A stretch of DNA of 64,000 nucleotides, taken from Plenodomus lindquistii. Its lineage: Eukaryota; Ascomycota; Dothideomycetes; Pleosporales; Leptosphaeriaceae. Below, one piece after another: positions 1 to 10,312 of the stretch. Made by a program: the position numbers and the translations under genes. Where the stretch lies: contig JANUWI010000018.1 of assembly GCA_025504975.1 (NCBI GenBank), positions 310,001 to 374,000 on the forward strand, read 5' to 3'. Below the pieces are notes generated by a model that worked only from the letters and a program-made list of their open reading frames with translations, made no database searches and had not been told where the DNA came from. Position 1 is the stretch's first letter, and each line of letters starts with the position of its first letter.

Positions 1-249
1 GAGCCAGTAAGTCGGCCGTTAAGCTCCGTATTACGTTCTTCGGGGAGTCGAAAGTGATGGGCAATACATCGAGTTGACAGCACTGTGAAAATTAGAAGTC
101 GAAGTTGAGGCCAGTGTCGAAGTACACCTAACTTTGAGTAAGCACGCGCAAGCGACTGCGATGACGTGACCTTGTACCTCGGTATCAACGGCCCTACAAC
201 CTCAATCACCTATAACGCCCATCAACACTCAACAACCCAAAATCAACCC

Positions 250-817
250 ATGCCAACAACAAGGAGTCAAAAGCGCGAAGAAGACATGGAAGCCGCACTA
301 AAAACCTTCTTTTCTTCCCCACGTTTTGCGGTGGCGGGCGCGTCATCTGATCCTAGCAAGTATGGCCACAAAAGTACGCTAAGACGTCTACCCTTTCACG
401 AACTTGCAAAAGGTATGACATTGACATGTTCATGTAGTATTTGCATGGTACCTCCGGCACTCACTGCCTGCTACACCGATAAATCCACGTGCGCCAACTG
501 TCAATATCCTCCAGCGCGATCACAGCACGGTTCCATCACCAAAGGCGCTGGATGACCCGCCGGCATCATCGTACTCGTTGTCTGTGATCACGCCACCTGC
601 GGTTACGAGACAGCTGTTGAAGGAGGCGAAAGAAGCTGGTGTTCCTGCGGTGTGGTTGCAGCCTGGCAGCTTTGACGATGAGGTGTTGGCGTATGCCAAG
701 GCTAACTTCAAGGCTGCGATTGGTGGGGAGGGTGGCGGTGGAGGGGAAGGGTGGTGTGTGCTTGTTGATGGAGAGGAGGGATTGAGGGTTGCTGGGAGGG
801 AGTGGTCGAGGCTGTGA
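250..817 (+). CDS. CoA-binding domain protein (YccU-like)
   Basis: Two exons, 250-373 and 438-817, joined over a 64-bp GTACGC...TAG intron, give 167 residues. The N-terminal part reads FAVAGASSDPSKYGHK and continues after the splice as IFAWYLRHSLPATPINPRAP, the Rossmann-like pattern of the CoA_binding_2 family. Later SVITPPAVTRQLLKEA and PAVWLQPGS are the family's usual closing motifs. Members bind CoA or a related nucleotide; their cellular role is unknown. The splice is supported because the unspliced frame loses this similarity at GHK and the second exon restores it at once. The ATG at 250 was chosen; the ATG at 286 (MEAALKTFF) could also serve and lies closer to the conserved core. A Gly-rich insertion of about eight residues sits near residue 135. 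Confidence 0.85.
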
Positions 818-1287
818 GATGGAGAAAGCAAAGTCTGGATTGATATGCAAAGAGTATTTTCCCTATAGACATGAAGATCTGTCGATACGGTTTATCAAAG
901 CATGAGGATACACGAACATACTCAAAGACTCTTCATCAAACTCGGCAGCTTTGTGAGTTCTGGATATGGAGTGCTGGACGCTTGTTGCGATGGTCATGGT
1001 ATGAGACAACCGTTCCTCGGCTTGGGGCGGTAGGGCTGAGCTAGCAGTGGCTAGTGACTGGATCTGCAGGCAGTTGACGGCTGAGTGGCGCGGGCGGGTA
1101 CAAGCGGGTCACTTTTCCTTGCGACCACTCTGCGGTTGTCACGACATTCTTGCGTTTCTTTGGCGTATGGCCTGACCTTTCCTTCCGTGTTCAGATTCTT
1201 AACTTGCTTTCCATTCTTCCTTTCCCGTGCAAAACTTCACCGCACTCCCTCCTATACACGAACCACAACACACACACAACCGCCACC
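818..1287. other. Intergenic region, CBS promoter
   Basis: This stretch between the CoA-binding gene and cystathionine beta-synthase holds no supported gene. The last ~100 bases before the next start codon are pyrimidine-rich with CACACACA runs just before the ATG, typical of a filamentous-fungal 5' leader. No TATA box was recognised. Confidence 0.5.
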
Positions 1288-2960
1288 ATGTCCACCAAGA
1301 CGCGCCCCGCCATTCCCCCAGTGGTCATGGACAGCATCACCCAGCAGATCGGCAACACGCCCCTCGTGCGCCTGAACAAGATTCCGCAATCTCTCGGTAT
1401 TCGTGCCACCGTATACGTCAAGATCGAAGCCTTCAATGCAGGCGGCAGCGTCAAAGACCGCATCGCGCTGCGCATGATCGAAGAAGCCGAGCGCAGCGGC
1501 CGCATACAACCCGGCGACACGCTCATCGAGCCTACATCCGGTAACACGGGCATTGGGCTCGCGCTGGTCGGCGCAGTCAAGGGTTACAAGACCATCATCA
1601 CGTTACCCGAGAAGATGAGTCCCGAGAAGGTGGCAGTGCTGAAGGCGCTGGGTGCGGAGATTATCCGGACGCCGACGAGTGCGGCGTGGGACAGTCCTGA
1701 AAGCCATATTGGTGTTGCGAGGCGGCTCGTGAAAGAGCTGCCGAATGCGCATATCCTCGACCAGTACTCGAATCCTGATAACCCGCTTGCGCACGAGTGT
1801 GGGACTGCCGAGGAGGTGTGGACGCAGACTGACGGCAAAATCACGGTGCTGGTGGCTGGTGCGGGGACAGGAGGTACCATCACGGGGCTGGCGAGGGGTC
1901 TGAGGAAACACAAGGAGGATGTCAAGATTGTGGCGGCGGATCCGCATGGAAGTATTCTTGCGCTGCCGGCGTCACTCAACGAAGAGCGCGTGAACGAGGG
2001 GTACAAGGTCGAGGGCATTGGCTATGACTTCATTCCTGAGGTGTTGGAGCAGAAGATTGTGGACAAGTGGTACAAGACTGATGATCGTACATCTTTCATG
2101 TACGCGAGGCGATTGATTTCAGAAGAGGGCATTCTGTGTGGTGGATCGTCTGGAAGTGCCATGGCTGCGGCTGTCGAAGCCTCAAAGGAGCTGAATCTGA
2201 CCGAAGACGACGTCATGGTCGTCATCCTACCAGACAGCATTCGCAGCTATCTCAGCAAGGTATGTCTGCTTTGTCCATCGCAGAAGGTCGAGTACTAACA
2301 GACCAATAGTTTGTCGACGACGACTGGCTCGCAGCCAACGACCTCCTCCCACCCACACCACCCTCCACAAACGGCACAAACACACCTTCCCGACAACCCA
2401 ACCACCGCCGCCTCTCCAGCAGCACCTCCACCAAAGACGCCTTCCACGGCGCCACAATCGCCTCTCTGCGCCTCAAGCCCGTCACCACCATCCCCACAAA
2501 CTCGCCCTGCAGCGAAGCCATCGAAACCATGCGCGAAAAAGGCTTCGACCAACTCCCCGTATCCACATACTCCACATCCGGCAAAGCGAAACTAGTCGGC
2601 CTAGTAACACTCGGCAACCTCCTCTCCTACATTGCCCAAGGCCGAGCAACGCCCAAATCACCCGTCGAAGACGTCATGTTCGACTTCCGCAAGCTGCCCG
2701 AGGTCGTCAAAGACCTGGGCCGTCTATCGCTTGACAACAGCGGCGGCAAGAAGCAAGCCAATGGCAAATCCAGCGCCGTGCGCAGAGAGTTTGTGGAAAT
2801 TACGCGCGAGACGAAACTTAGTGATTTGAATAAGTTTTTTGAGTGGAATAGCGCGGCGGTTGTGACGGAGAGGGTGGATGGGGAGGTTAGGGCGCAGGCG
2901 GTGGTTACGAAGGTGGATTTGCTTACTTGGATGGTTAGGCAGCAGAATGGGAGTTCGTGA
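1288..2960 (+). CDS. CYS4: Cystathionine beta-synthase
   Basis: Exons 1288-2259 and 2310-2960 are joined over a 50-bp intron (GTATGT donor, GTACTAACAG branch, TAG acceptor) and encode 540 residues. The enzyme condenses serine and homocysteine to cystathionine in transsulfuration, using PLP in the cytosol. The fold-type II PLP domain is plain: IGNTPLVRLN, the Schiff-base lysine in GGSVKDR (Lys56), the TSGNTG substrate loop, the phosphate-binding GAGTGGTITG and GGSSGSA near the end of exon 1. Exon 2 contains a linker and a C-terminal CBS-domain pair, starting around VTTIPTNSPCSEAIETM. The haem-binding N-terminal extension of animal CBS is absent, as in other fungi. The ATG at 1288 has a good context (CCACCATG). 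Upstream in-frame codons exist but lack family similarity. Confidence 0.95.
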
Positions 2961-3269
2961 GGGTTTAATTGGGAAACGGGATTCGCTGGGTGGGAAGGAA
3001 AGGAGGTTTGGGAGGGGTGGAAGCATTGATCTCATGAGATTGGTGTGTGAGAGAAGAATAGCGAAGATCTCAACGTCTGTTTATGATGCATTACGAATGA
3101 AAGGAATGGAAACGATTCACATGTTTACCTATAGCCGTGTTCCTTCACCGATGAACCATGGTCTCTACCTCTGATTTCTTTCAACACTCTTAATCCTAAG
3201 CCTCACCATCACATCGCCCCCTCGTCTCCCCTTTCGAACCCTCACGCCTCCCTCCCAGCCCACGTGACC
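2961..3269. other. CBS 3' flank
   Basis: This is the 3' flank of the CBS gene. Nothing recognisable was found except pyrimidine-rich sequence and a CACGTGAC element at 3261-3268, just upstream of the first TATA box of the array that follows. Confidence 0.4.
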
Positions 3270-3277
3270 TCCTCCCA

Positions 3278-3317
3278 TATATAAACCCACCTCTCGCTCT
3301 CCATCCTCATACTTCCT
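3278..3317 (+). promoter_or_regulatory. Core promoter-like block of array unit 1
   Basis: TATATAAA at 3278 is followed by CTTCCT at 3312 and preceded by CACGTG at 3262. A 41-codon open frame starts at the ATG about 90 bp downstream (near 3367). It resembles nothing known, so coding is doubtful. Confidence 0.4.
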
Positions 3318-4553
3318 ACACTCCAAGCAACACTACTTGTCACAGAAAAACCTGAACATTACAGGCATGGTGTCCGCCTGTCTCGTTTCTCCAAAATCTC
3401 CATTGCATTGCAGCTATGTGCTTGTCCTGTCTTCGAAACATGAACACGAAACGGATATGTTCTCTTCTCCTGGCCTGGCTGGGTACAAATAGGGGTACCG
3501 AAATGGATCTCGCTACCTTTCATGGCTTTGCGCTGTTGGTCTCCAACTCAAACACCAATACAGCAGTTGCATGAGCTTTTCTGTTCGTCGAGGCGCGAAC
3601 GTTCGAGGCGTTTGTCGCATGATCGCTTCTTCTCATCTTGTCTTGGGAAAGTCTGGCGCATATGGAAATACGCATCTGAACACACCATGACTTGTTGTGT
3701 TGTTGCGAAACCAAAAAAGAGCATCTGCGTCCCTCTATGGCGGACTAGAATCCAGACACAAATCAATCGATGTCTTTGCTCCTCGCTCAAAAACCCAGTG
3801 GGAGAGGTCATGTCCTCCTGTGGGGCGTGGAAGACTGTCCAAATTAGTCACCATGGCCTACATGAATCATGGCACCTGCACTTCTGCACACTACTCTAAC
3901 CACTCCACCATCTTTTCCATTTGTCGTATCTCAAAATCTGGATAAGTCCTTCGCATGATCGCTTCTCCGCCCTCTCACGCATATGAAATATTTGTTCGCT
4001 GTTGCGTGCAAAAAGTAACTCTTCTACCATGCCATGGAGATTTGAAACTCGAAAACTTTCAACATATGTATTCGCTGCGTTGGGAGGGTGTTTTGAAAAG
4101 TTCTTTGGTGAAGATGGAATGTGTTTGGTGGACTGGAGAGACTGTTCCGGCTGGGAAATTATATGCTACATGTATAATGGCACCTGCGCTTTTGGACTGC
4201 CGCGCTCTGTCCCAAAACGGTTTCAATTTCACTCCATGCCTCCTGTCCTCTCCGCGTCCAAGATTTGCCACCCAGAGACGTGGAATCTCAACGGCACACA
4301 CATATGTCTGCCTTCTAATCAGAATCAACGAAGTATCCGCACTATGTCTCGTGGTTTTCTGCTCCTCTTTCCAAAAACAATCCATCGACACCATCATGTT
4401 CTGGTACGCTGAGACATTCACACTTCCATAAGATGAGAAAGATGCGGTATACCTCCTGATGAAAACCCTCCGGTAAGACGCCAGGATACGGTATCAAAAC
4501 AACAAGCAATACGATCGATGGACTTGCGTTCGGAATTAGCCAGGGGAGATGGG

Positions 4554-4622
4554 TATAAGAACGCATCTTTTGCTGGGAGACTTGCTTCCTTAGTCACCGC
4601 ATCTGAAGTGTGAGTTCCAAAA
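4554..4622 (+). promoter_or_regulatory. Core promoter-like block of array unit
   Basis: TATAAG at 4554, CTTCCT at 4585 and GTGAGTTCCAAAA about 25 bp later line up block by block with the unit at 4993. Confidence 0.45.
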
Positions 4623-4759
4623 ATTCAACTTGAGGTGGGCAATGGTGCTGTTCTTTTCGAAAATGAGGAACTATGGTGTGATGTGTGTGGGAGGAGTGCT
4701 GCGTCCGTTGTACGCGAAATATCAACGAGCACAGCCCATGTCAGCCACGAGAGATGAGG

Positions 4760-4830
4760 TATAAAACACCACCTTGTACTAAAAGATTCCGTTCTTCATA
4801 GTATTGCGCTCACGGTGAGGGTTCCAAAAT
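4760..4830 (+). promoter_or_regulatory. Core promoter-like block of array unit
   Basis: TATAAAA at 4760, CTTCAT at 4794 and GGTTCCAAAA about 30 bp later repeat the layout of the neighbouring units. A longer frame (4846-5163) runs through the next unit's TATA box. Confidence 0.45.
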
Positions 4831-4992
4831 CAAGCGTGTAGGACCTTGATGGTGTTTTGTGCTGCTGTCCGAAAGAAAAGAGCTATAGTGCGATGTGTGG
4901 AAGAAGAAGTGCTGCGGGTATTGCATGCTAAATACCAAGCACAGTGCCTGGATTTGATGTCGTTGCGCTCGGTGTTGGTCGCGGGAGATGGG

Positions 4993-5061
4993 TATAAGAC
5001 ACAATCTTATGATAGAAGATCTACTTCCTTAGACTATCGCACTTGGGATGTGAGTTCCAAA
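4993..5061 (+). promoter_or_regulatory. Core promoter-like block of array unit
   Basis: TATAAG at 4993, CTTCCT at 5024 and GTGAGTTCCAAAA form the closest match to the unit at 4554. Confidence 0.45.
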
Positions 5062-5281
5062 ACTATTTCTGAGATGGGCCATGGTGTTGTGCGTTTCGAA
5101 ATTCGGAACCGTCAGACTCATGTGTGGGTGGAGAAGTTGCTGCGGAACCTTGATGCAAAATAGCAGCGCTCATCAGTCTATGAGACTCGTTTGTGTGCGA
5201 CGTCGATTTCAAGTTTTGGGGAACCCCTTCCAAAAACACGCCGCCAGTCACAACATGTGTGTCTTCGAGCTCGTGAATGCG

Positions 5282-5362
5282 TATATAAGTCTCCATGGAC
5301 GGTCTCGAATTTGCTTCCTCACCACCGTTTCAAAAGAGAGTAAAACTCCAAAAATAACTTTT
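5282..5362 (+). promoter_or_regulatory. Core promoter-like block of array unit
   Basis: TATATAAG at 5282, GCTTCCTCACCACCG from 5313 and ACTCCAAAA further on. It keeps the spacing of the other units but differs in the bases between the motifs. Confidence 0.4.
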
Positions 5363-5572
5363 ACTCATGTCATGTATCTGCTGAGTCTCTGGGCCTGAAA
5401 TACGATAGCATAGCCAGCATCTGCTTCCGCCAACAGCGAGCATCAATACATATTAGAAGTTGTATAGAGCGAAGCACCATGTCTTTCTGCTGGCCTCGGA
5501 GACTCACCTCGTCGACCAGGCTTTGAAGTGCCCAGTCGCTCAACACATGGAGAGTTTGGAGACCAGGCCTTG

Positions 5573-5645
5573 TATAAAAGCGGTCCTTTTGCCCGCTGGA
5601 TTTTCTTCCTCACTCAACATCGCGACCAAGTTGCAACCCAAAATT
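5573..5645 (+). promoter_or_regulatory. Core promoter-like block of array unit
   Basis: TATAAAA at 5573, CTTCCTCAC from 5605 and CCCAAAA about 30 bp later. The TATA-to-CTTCCT distance of 32 bp matches units 4554, 4993 and 5282. Confidence 0.4.
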
Positions 5646-7450
5646 CACTCATATTCTCCATATGTGCCTGCGCTGTTCTGAATCTTCAGAATTCAGAGAA
5701 GCTCTCTGAAATGTGGTTGGACTCGCAGCTATGAGTCCTGGAAATATTCGAACATTTGCAGAATGGTTTCTGCGCCAATGTTTCAGCACACTACCCAATG
5801 ATGACTGCGAGAGGAGCAAAAGGTATATATATACCTCCTTCCAACCTCGGGTTTGCCTTTTCTTTTTTTTATCGTGTGTGTATCACCACTCAAATACTTC
5901 AAGGACTGCTGTATGTTGCAGCTCCTCCTGGGTGTTTGAACAATTCACGTCAGCCATAATGATGATTTGTTCTTTCGCGGGAGTTCAAAACTCAATCATG
6001 AACACTTCATGAGATTCGCGGAAAGGCTGTCTGCCAAGAGAATAATAATGTAGCGCTATCGATATGGCTCGTACATGATGACATGTTGGGTATCGAAACA
6101 GAGGCTAGCAAATATAAAGTCTTCGCTCCCGCGTGTGTGGGCTTTCTCCACTGACACACACCTTGATGGCGAATGATTGAAGCAGCACCGATCCACACTT
6201 ATGACTTGCGATCTGTGTCTTCGCTTCCAAAAGTTTTTCGGGACCCTTTCATGTTTCTGGTGGTGCAAGATCGAAAACTCGGCTTATGGAGCACATGCGA
6301 CCTGGAAATTTGACGCAAAATTAAGATTGATGGGAGTGAGAAGCCAAGACGATCGAGGAGCTCCAGAAGGCTACGTCTTTGAGTGATAGATTCTCGTTCT
6401 GCGTGACTTCGAAAGACGGCTGCGGCATTCCCACGATGCTTTTGCTTAAGATTCTGACACCGATTTTCGCAACACATGAGACTTCGCAAGATCTCTCAAA
6501 CATGTGTGTCGTTCAAGCGAGATGAAAGCACGTCCAAGTAGCGGGACTTCCTCAACAATAAAGGTATAAAGCTCCTCTTTGACGGCCTCAACCTTTCTCT
6601 CTCACAGTCTTGCACATTAAATGTGAGACCTGAAAAACCACGACACAGTATTCATGTGTTGCCTCACCGCCTCTCTGGCACGAAAAAGAAGTACTTGTCA
6701 ATCACATGTTTCTGGCTTTGCGTGCTTGATGGAGGCAAGAGGTAGCTTGATGATATGGGCGAAAGACACGGATGAATCCGACGGAAAGGTGATCAACTCT
6801 TACCTGTCATGAGGAGTTTAAGGCCTCGGAAGGAGATCGCTGGGTATAAAGTCCTCCTTCCTTCCCTGCGAAGCTGTCTTATTACATCTTGGTCTCACGG
6901 GTTTCTTGAGATCTTCAAAAAAGTGAGATGATCCAGATCATGATTACTGGGTCGTCTCCCTGCTTCCAAAGCGATGAGCGACGAATCCATGAATGGGCTG
7001 CAGCTTTGACTGAGAGAAAGATGATTAGTACTCGTGTATCATGTTCCCAAAAATTTCAATGACTTGTGGGTTCTACCACCAGTGTGCAAATGCATACGAT
7101 GAGTCGTAATGGTACTCGCCGAGAAGGGGGGTAGGTAGAACATGAGTATATAATTACGGTCCAGCACTCGTTCTTCCTCACGAAAGAAAGGAAGCGCAGA
7201 ACAAAAAGCGAGGCATGACTACCCATGACGGTGAATTGCCATCAAAAGCACGAATAGCAACTCGCAATGTCTGGACACTCGTCCTGAATATCCACAACAC
7301 CCAAGGCTTTGCAATGGGTCTGCGTCTGATGTTTCACGGCATATAAAACTCATGGCAAGAAGGCTTCCGAGCGTCATGAACTTCGTAGACAAGGGTAGAC
7401 CGAGCTCTCAATGCGCGGCTTCAAGGGGTTCTAAAAGGGCATGATATACC

Positions 7451-8580
7451 GTATGTGTGTGGCCGGTTGTGTGGGAGCGTCTAATGAAAAAAAAAGGCAC
7501 CCGCTTTATTTCTGTGTTTGCCCAGTTCCGGCACTCACCCTTTCCAATACATACTGCCTTTGAAATGGTGGATTCAAAGGACTGGCAGGAAAAGTGTATG
7601 ATTCTTCGGCCCTTCTGTGCTTCCATAACCAGGAGCAGAGGGGTCCTAGATTCGATGACTGCTTTACACGGTGGCTTGGTCGATTTTGTCAGACAGGACT
7701 CTGAGTAGGACCCGAACAGGAGATCGTCATGAGGGATTATACAGATTCGCTATCGAACGCAGCATCGTCGCGACTCGAACCTTGATCATGCTTGTATGAG
7801 TGGCCGGACTTTTCCACAGATGAGAGGACATTGATGTTGTTGTACGACGGATGTAACGTCTTTCGCCAGCGAACATGTGTGTACCTGAGCTAGAAACTTG
7901 AATCATCCTGGAGTCCAGTTCCGACCCATGGTCTTTGTCGTGATCTGTTTTCTGAGCATGTATCGCAAGGCGTAGAACATGTTCCGCAGAAATAGACCTC
8001 GTGTGTGAATGAACATGGCCATCCCAATCTCAAAGAAGCATGTAACACTTGGGGAAGGCCCCTACAGCTCTCCAGGTTGGTACACTGCGTCAAGCGCCAG
8101 CCCACGGCGGTCGCAAATCCCAAACACCGACTTGGTGGCTTTCCTGTACCTGCAGTTTGAATCAACGCAAGGATCATCGATGCCACAAACTTTAGCGCAA
8201 TGTTGTTCCCGAGATGTTCCTGCGCCTCCATATCCCCAAAAGGGTAATCCTCAAGTCATGATGTAATCGGCCCGTGTCCACGCCCATCACGCCAATCCCG
8301 CTCGCGGACGTTGGGGAACCGAAATCTCATGCCAGGAACGTGTGACTATGCGACCAAACGCGGTCGCGTTTTGCGGGGACAGTGTTGGTCGTGAATTTCG
8401 GGACGGAGGTGGTGGGTGGTGGGTGATGGTGGGGTCCGATGTTTGTGTTTACAAAGGGTCGTGTGTGTTGACGGGTGCTGCTGCCCGAGTTCGACCAGAC
8501 AATTGAACTTCAATATCAATCACCGCACTTCCTGATCGTCGCGACATTGCAAAGTACACACCAAAGCTATACCCGCCAAA
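7451..8580. other. Intergenic region, no gene seen
   Basis: No supported gene lies here. Frames up to 113 codons exist on both strands but resemble nothing. The final ~100 bases upstream of 8581 are the likely leader of the DUF1772 gene. A weak TATA-like ATTATAC near 7738 may be a decayed further unit of the array upstream. Confidence 0.35.
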
Positions 8581-9161
8581 ATGTCAGACAACCTCATTGT
8601 CAAGAGCGTGGCGGGAACGTGCATCACATTCTCCTTCATTCTCGCAGGTACGTCTTGCGCAAATGTCCGTTCTGCCCACGAATTCACAACTCACAATCTT
8701 CAGGAAATGCAATCACACAATCCTACATGACCGTCCCAGCACTACTAGTCAATTTCCCACCGCCAGGCTCTCCCGACCACAAAGACCGCGCCCGCCTTCT
8801 CGGCCGCCAATGGCCTCTTTGCTGGACCGTAGGCAACCAATTCTTCCGTCCGATCTCAACGCTTGGATTCTTGGGCTACGCGTATGCGGGATACTCGGTC
8901 TACCGTGAGGGACCGCTTGCGCGTAGTGATTGGAAATTGTTTGGTGTTGCGGCTGTCATGCATTTGACCACGATCCTACACTCGGCGCTAAATATGCAGC
9001 CACTCAATGACAAGCTGGAGGCGCTGGCAGAGCGATCTGGTGAGAAGGAGTTGGGCGAGGCGGAAAACATTGCGAAGAAATGGGCGAGCTGGAATAGGCT
9101 GAGATTGGTCACACCTGTGGTTGCTGGTGGATTGGCGCTGTACAACTTGCTGTCTTTGTAG
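8581..9161 (+). CDS. DUF1772 (anthrone oxygenase-like) membrane protein
   Basis: Exons 8581-8647 and 8704-9161, split by a 56-bp GTACGT...CAG intron, encode 174 residues. The protein has about four hydrophobic segments: residues 8-24 around VAGTCITFSFILAG, one in the region of STLGFLGYAYAGY, one at LFGVAAVMHLTTILHSA, and a C-terminal one at LVTPVVAGGLALYNLL. This layout and the SYMTVPALL and NRLR motifs fit the DUF1772 family, which includes fungal anthrone oxygenases of the HypC/EncC type. Those oxidise anthrones in polyketide pathways, but many members have no known substrate, so the exact reaction is not assigned. The unspliced frame continues upstream without family similarity, while the spliced start MSDNLIVKSVAG gives the expected first helix. 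It is convergent with the NmrA-like gene, 188 bp away. Confidence 0.8.
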
Positions 9162-9349
9162 ATTGTATCATTGAGTTAGCATCAGAGAGACCAAGATCAG
9201 ATTTGCTAAGGTGCAACCTAATGCCAAATCAATGATAGTAATAAAAGTATTGTCTGTTGATGGAAACGCAACTGTGTGGCTTATAAGACATTCCCCAGAA
9301 CACCGTGCTATACCCGTTGTGACTATCCTGGCAAACTACGGTATCAACT

Positions 9350-10312
9350 TTACTTCGCGATAGCCTGTGCCTTCCAGCCGCTCTTCTCCCTCAACCACGT
9401 TTCGAAATCGGACAACCTTGGCTCCTCATTCTTCAGCTTGGCGATATCAACACCATAGCCCTCATCTGCAAACCAGGTAATCATGATCTTCACCTCCGTG
9501 ACCATGTACATGAGCGTTGAGCCGAAAAATCCATATGTCGCTGGTACCGGGCTTCCAATAGCACGCTCAAAGCATCCACTCATCTCATCAATGGTGAGCT
9601 CACTCCCTGCGAGTCCCTCAGCACGCGCATTCCACGTTTCGTTCTCCCGAAAAGCTCGTGCACCAAATAGACCGATGTCCTCCACAGAAACCCATTGCAG
9701 AGACTTGCCCTTGAGCGTATCCCTCAACGCTGCAAGAAATACTTTGGTGGGGAAGCCGGGCTCCAGGTTGTCCATGAAAGCCACCGGCCGAAGGATGGTC
9801 CAGCCCATGCGTTCGCCCTGCTTGCCCGCCTTCTCGAGAAGGTGCTGCTCGATCCCGAACTTGGTCTGGAAATGCGGAATTGGTGTCTTATTTTCGAAAC
9901 TGCGCGCATTGCCTCCACGATCGACACTGGAATAGACAAAGTGGGTGACGCCTTCTTTGACGGACTCGTCGATGAGATCTTTGCCTTGCTTGATCTCGCT
10001 TTCGAACGTGACACCTTTGCCCATGGATACTTGTACAGAGTACACGCCCCAGATTTTGTCGGGTTTGCCGGCTTCTCTCAGTACGGCCTTTGCCGATTGG
10101 AAGAGGCCTGGAACATCGTCGAGATTGCCCTGAACAAGTTTGACAGCGGGATGTTTCGAAACGATGCGTTGCGCTGACGAGGAATTTGTGTCACGTGTGA
10201 TGGCGAGAAGGGTGTAGTCTGCACTGGATGAATGTGCGGATAAATGCTCGAGGACGGCGCCACCCTGTTTACCAGTCGCGCCAGTGACAAGGATTGCTTT
10301 GGTGGCGGCCAT
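9350..10312 (-). CDS. NmrA-like NAD(P)-binding protein
   Basis: A single exon encodes 320 residues from the ATG at 10312. The frame is open further upstream but without similarity. The start MAATKAILVTGATGKQGGAV holds the N-terminal GxxGxxG dinucleotide-binding loop of atypical short-chain dehydrogenases of the NmrA family (Rossmann fold). HFVYSSVDRGG and WTILRPVAFMDNL are typical later strands of this family, and the conserved Tyr/Lys pair of classical SDRs is replaced, as usual in NmrA proteins. Members act either as redox-sensing regulators or as isoflavone-reductase-like enzymes; which applies here cannot be read from sequence. Its neighbours (DUF1772 protein, SnoaL relic, FAD monooxygenase, P450) would allow a biosynthetic role, but that is inference only. 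Confidence 0.88.
   Translation of the reverse strand: MAATKAILVTGATGKQGGAVLEHLSAHSSSADYTLLAITRDTNSSSAQRIVSKHPAVKLVQGNLDDVPGLFQSAKAVLREAGKPDKIWGVYSVQVSMGKGVTFESEIKQGKDLIDESVKEGVTHFVYSSVDRGGNARSFENKTPIPHFQTKFGIEQHLLEKAGKQGERMGWTILRPVAFMDNLEPGFPTKVFLAALRDTLKGKSLQWVSVEDIGLFGARAFRENETWNARAEGLAGSELTIDEMSGCFERAIGSPVPATYGFFGSTLMYMVTEVKIMITWFADEGYGVDIAKLKNEEPRLSDFETWLREKSGWKAQAIAK

Larger units (their letters stand above)
3270..7450 (+). repeat. Diverged tandem array of TATA-headed non-coding units
   Basis: About 4.2 kb hold no convincing gene but at least 12 same-strand TATA-like boxes near 3278, 4554, 4760, 4993, 5282, 5573, 5824, 6113, 6565, 6845, 7147 and 7342 (spacing mostly 196-302 bp). The units starting at 4554, 4760 and 4993 are clearly related. 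They share the TATA box, CTTCCT or CTTCAT about 31-34 bp later, TTCCAAAA about 30 bp after that, then a GATGGGC.ATGGTGTTGT-like and a TTTCGAAA-like stretch and a GTGCTGCG block. The units at 5282 and 5573 keep TATA, CTTCCTCAC and CCAAAA. Units near 5824-7342 keep TATA but are otherwise poorly alignable. Open frames are short and differ between units. The head-to-tail repetition of core-promoter-like blocks is observed; transcription and function are unknown. Confidence 0.6.

Noticed and set aside
3522..5398. ORFs of 65-158 codons in the TATA array as genes
   Set aside because: They cross unit borders and TATA boxes, occur on both strands at similar length, and are not preserved between homologous units.
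5690..6600. C/D-box snoRNA cluster, from scattered TGATGA and CTGA words
   Set aside because: Boxes are not in consistent order or spacing between units and terminal stems are missing.
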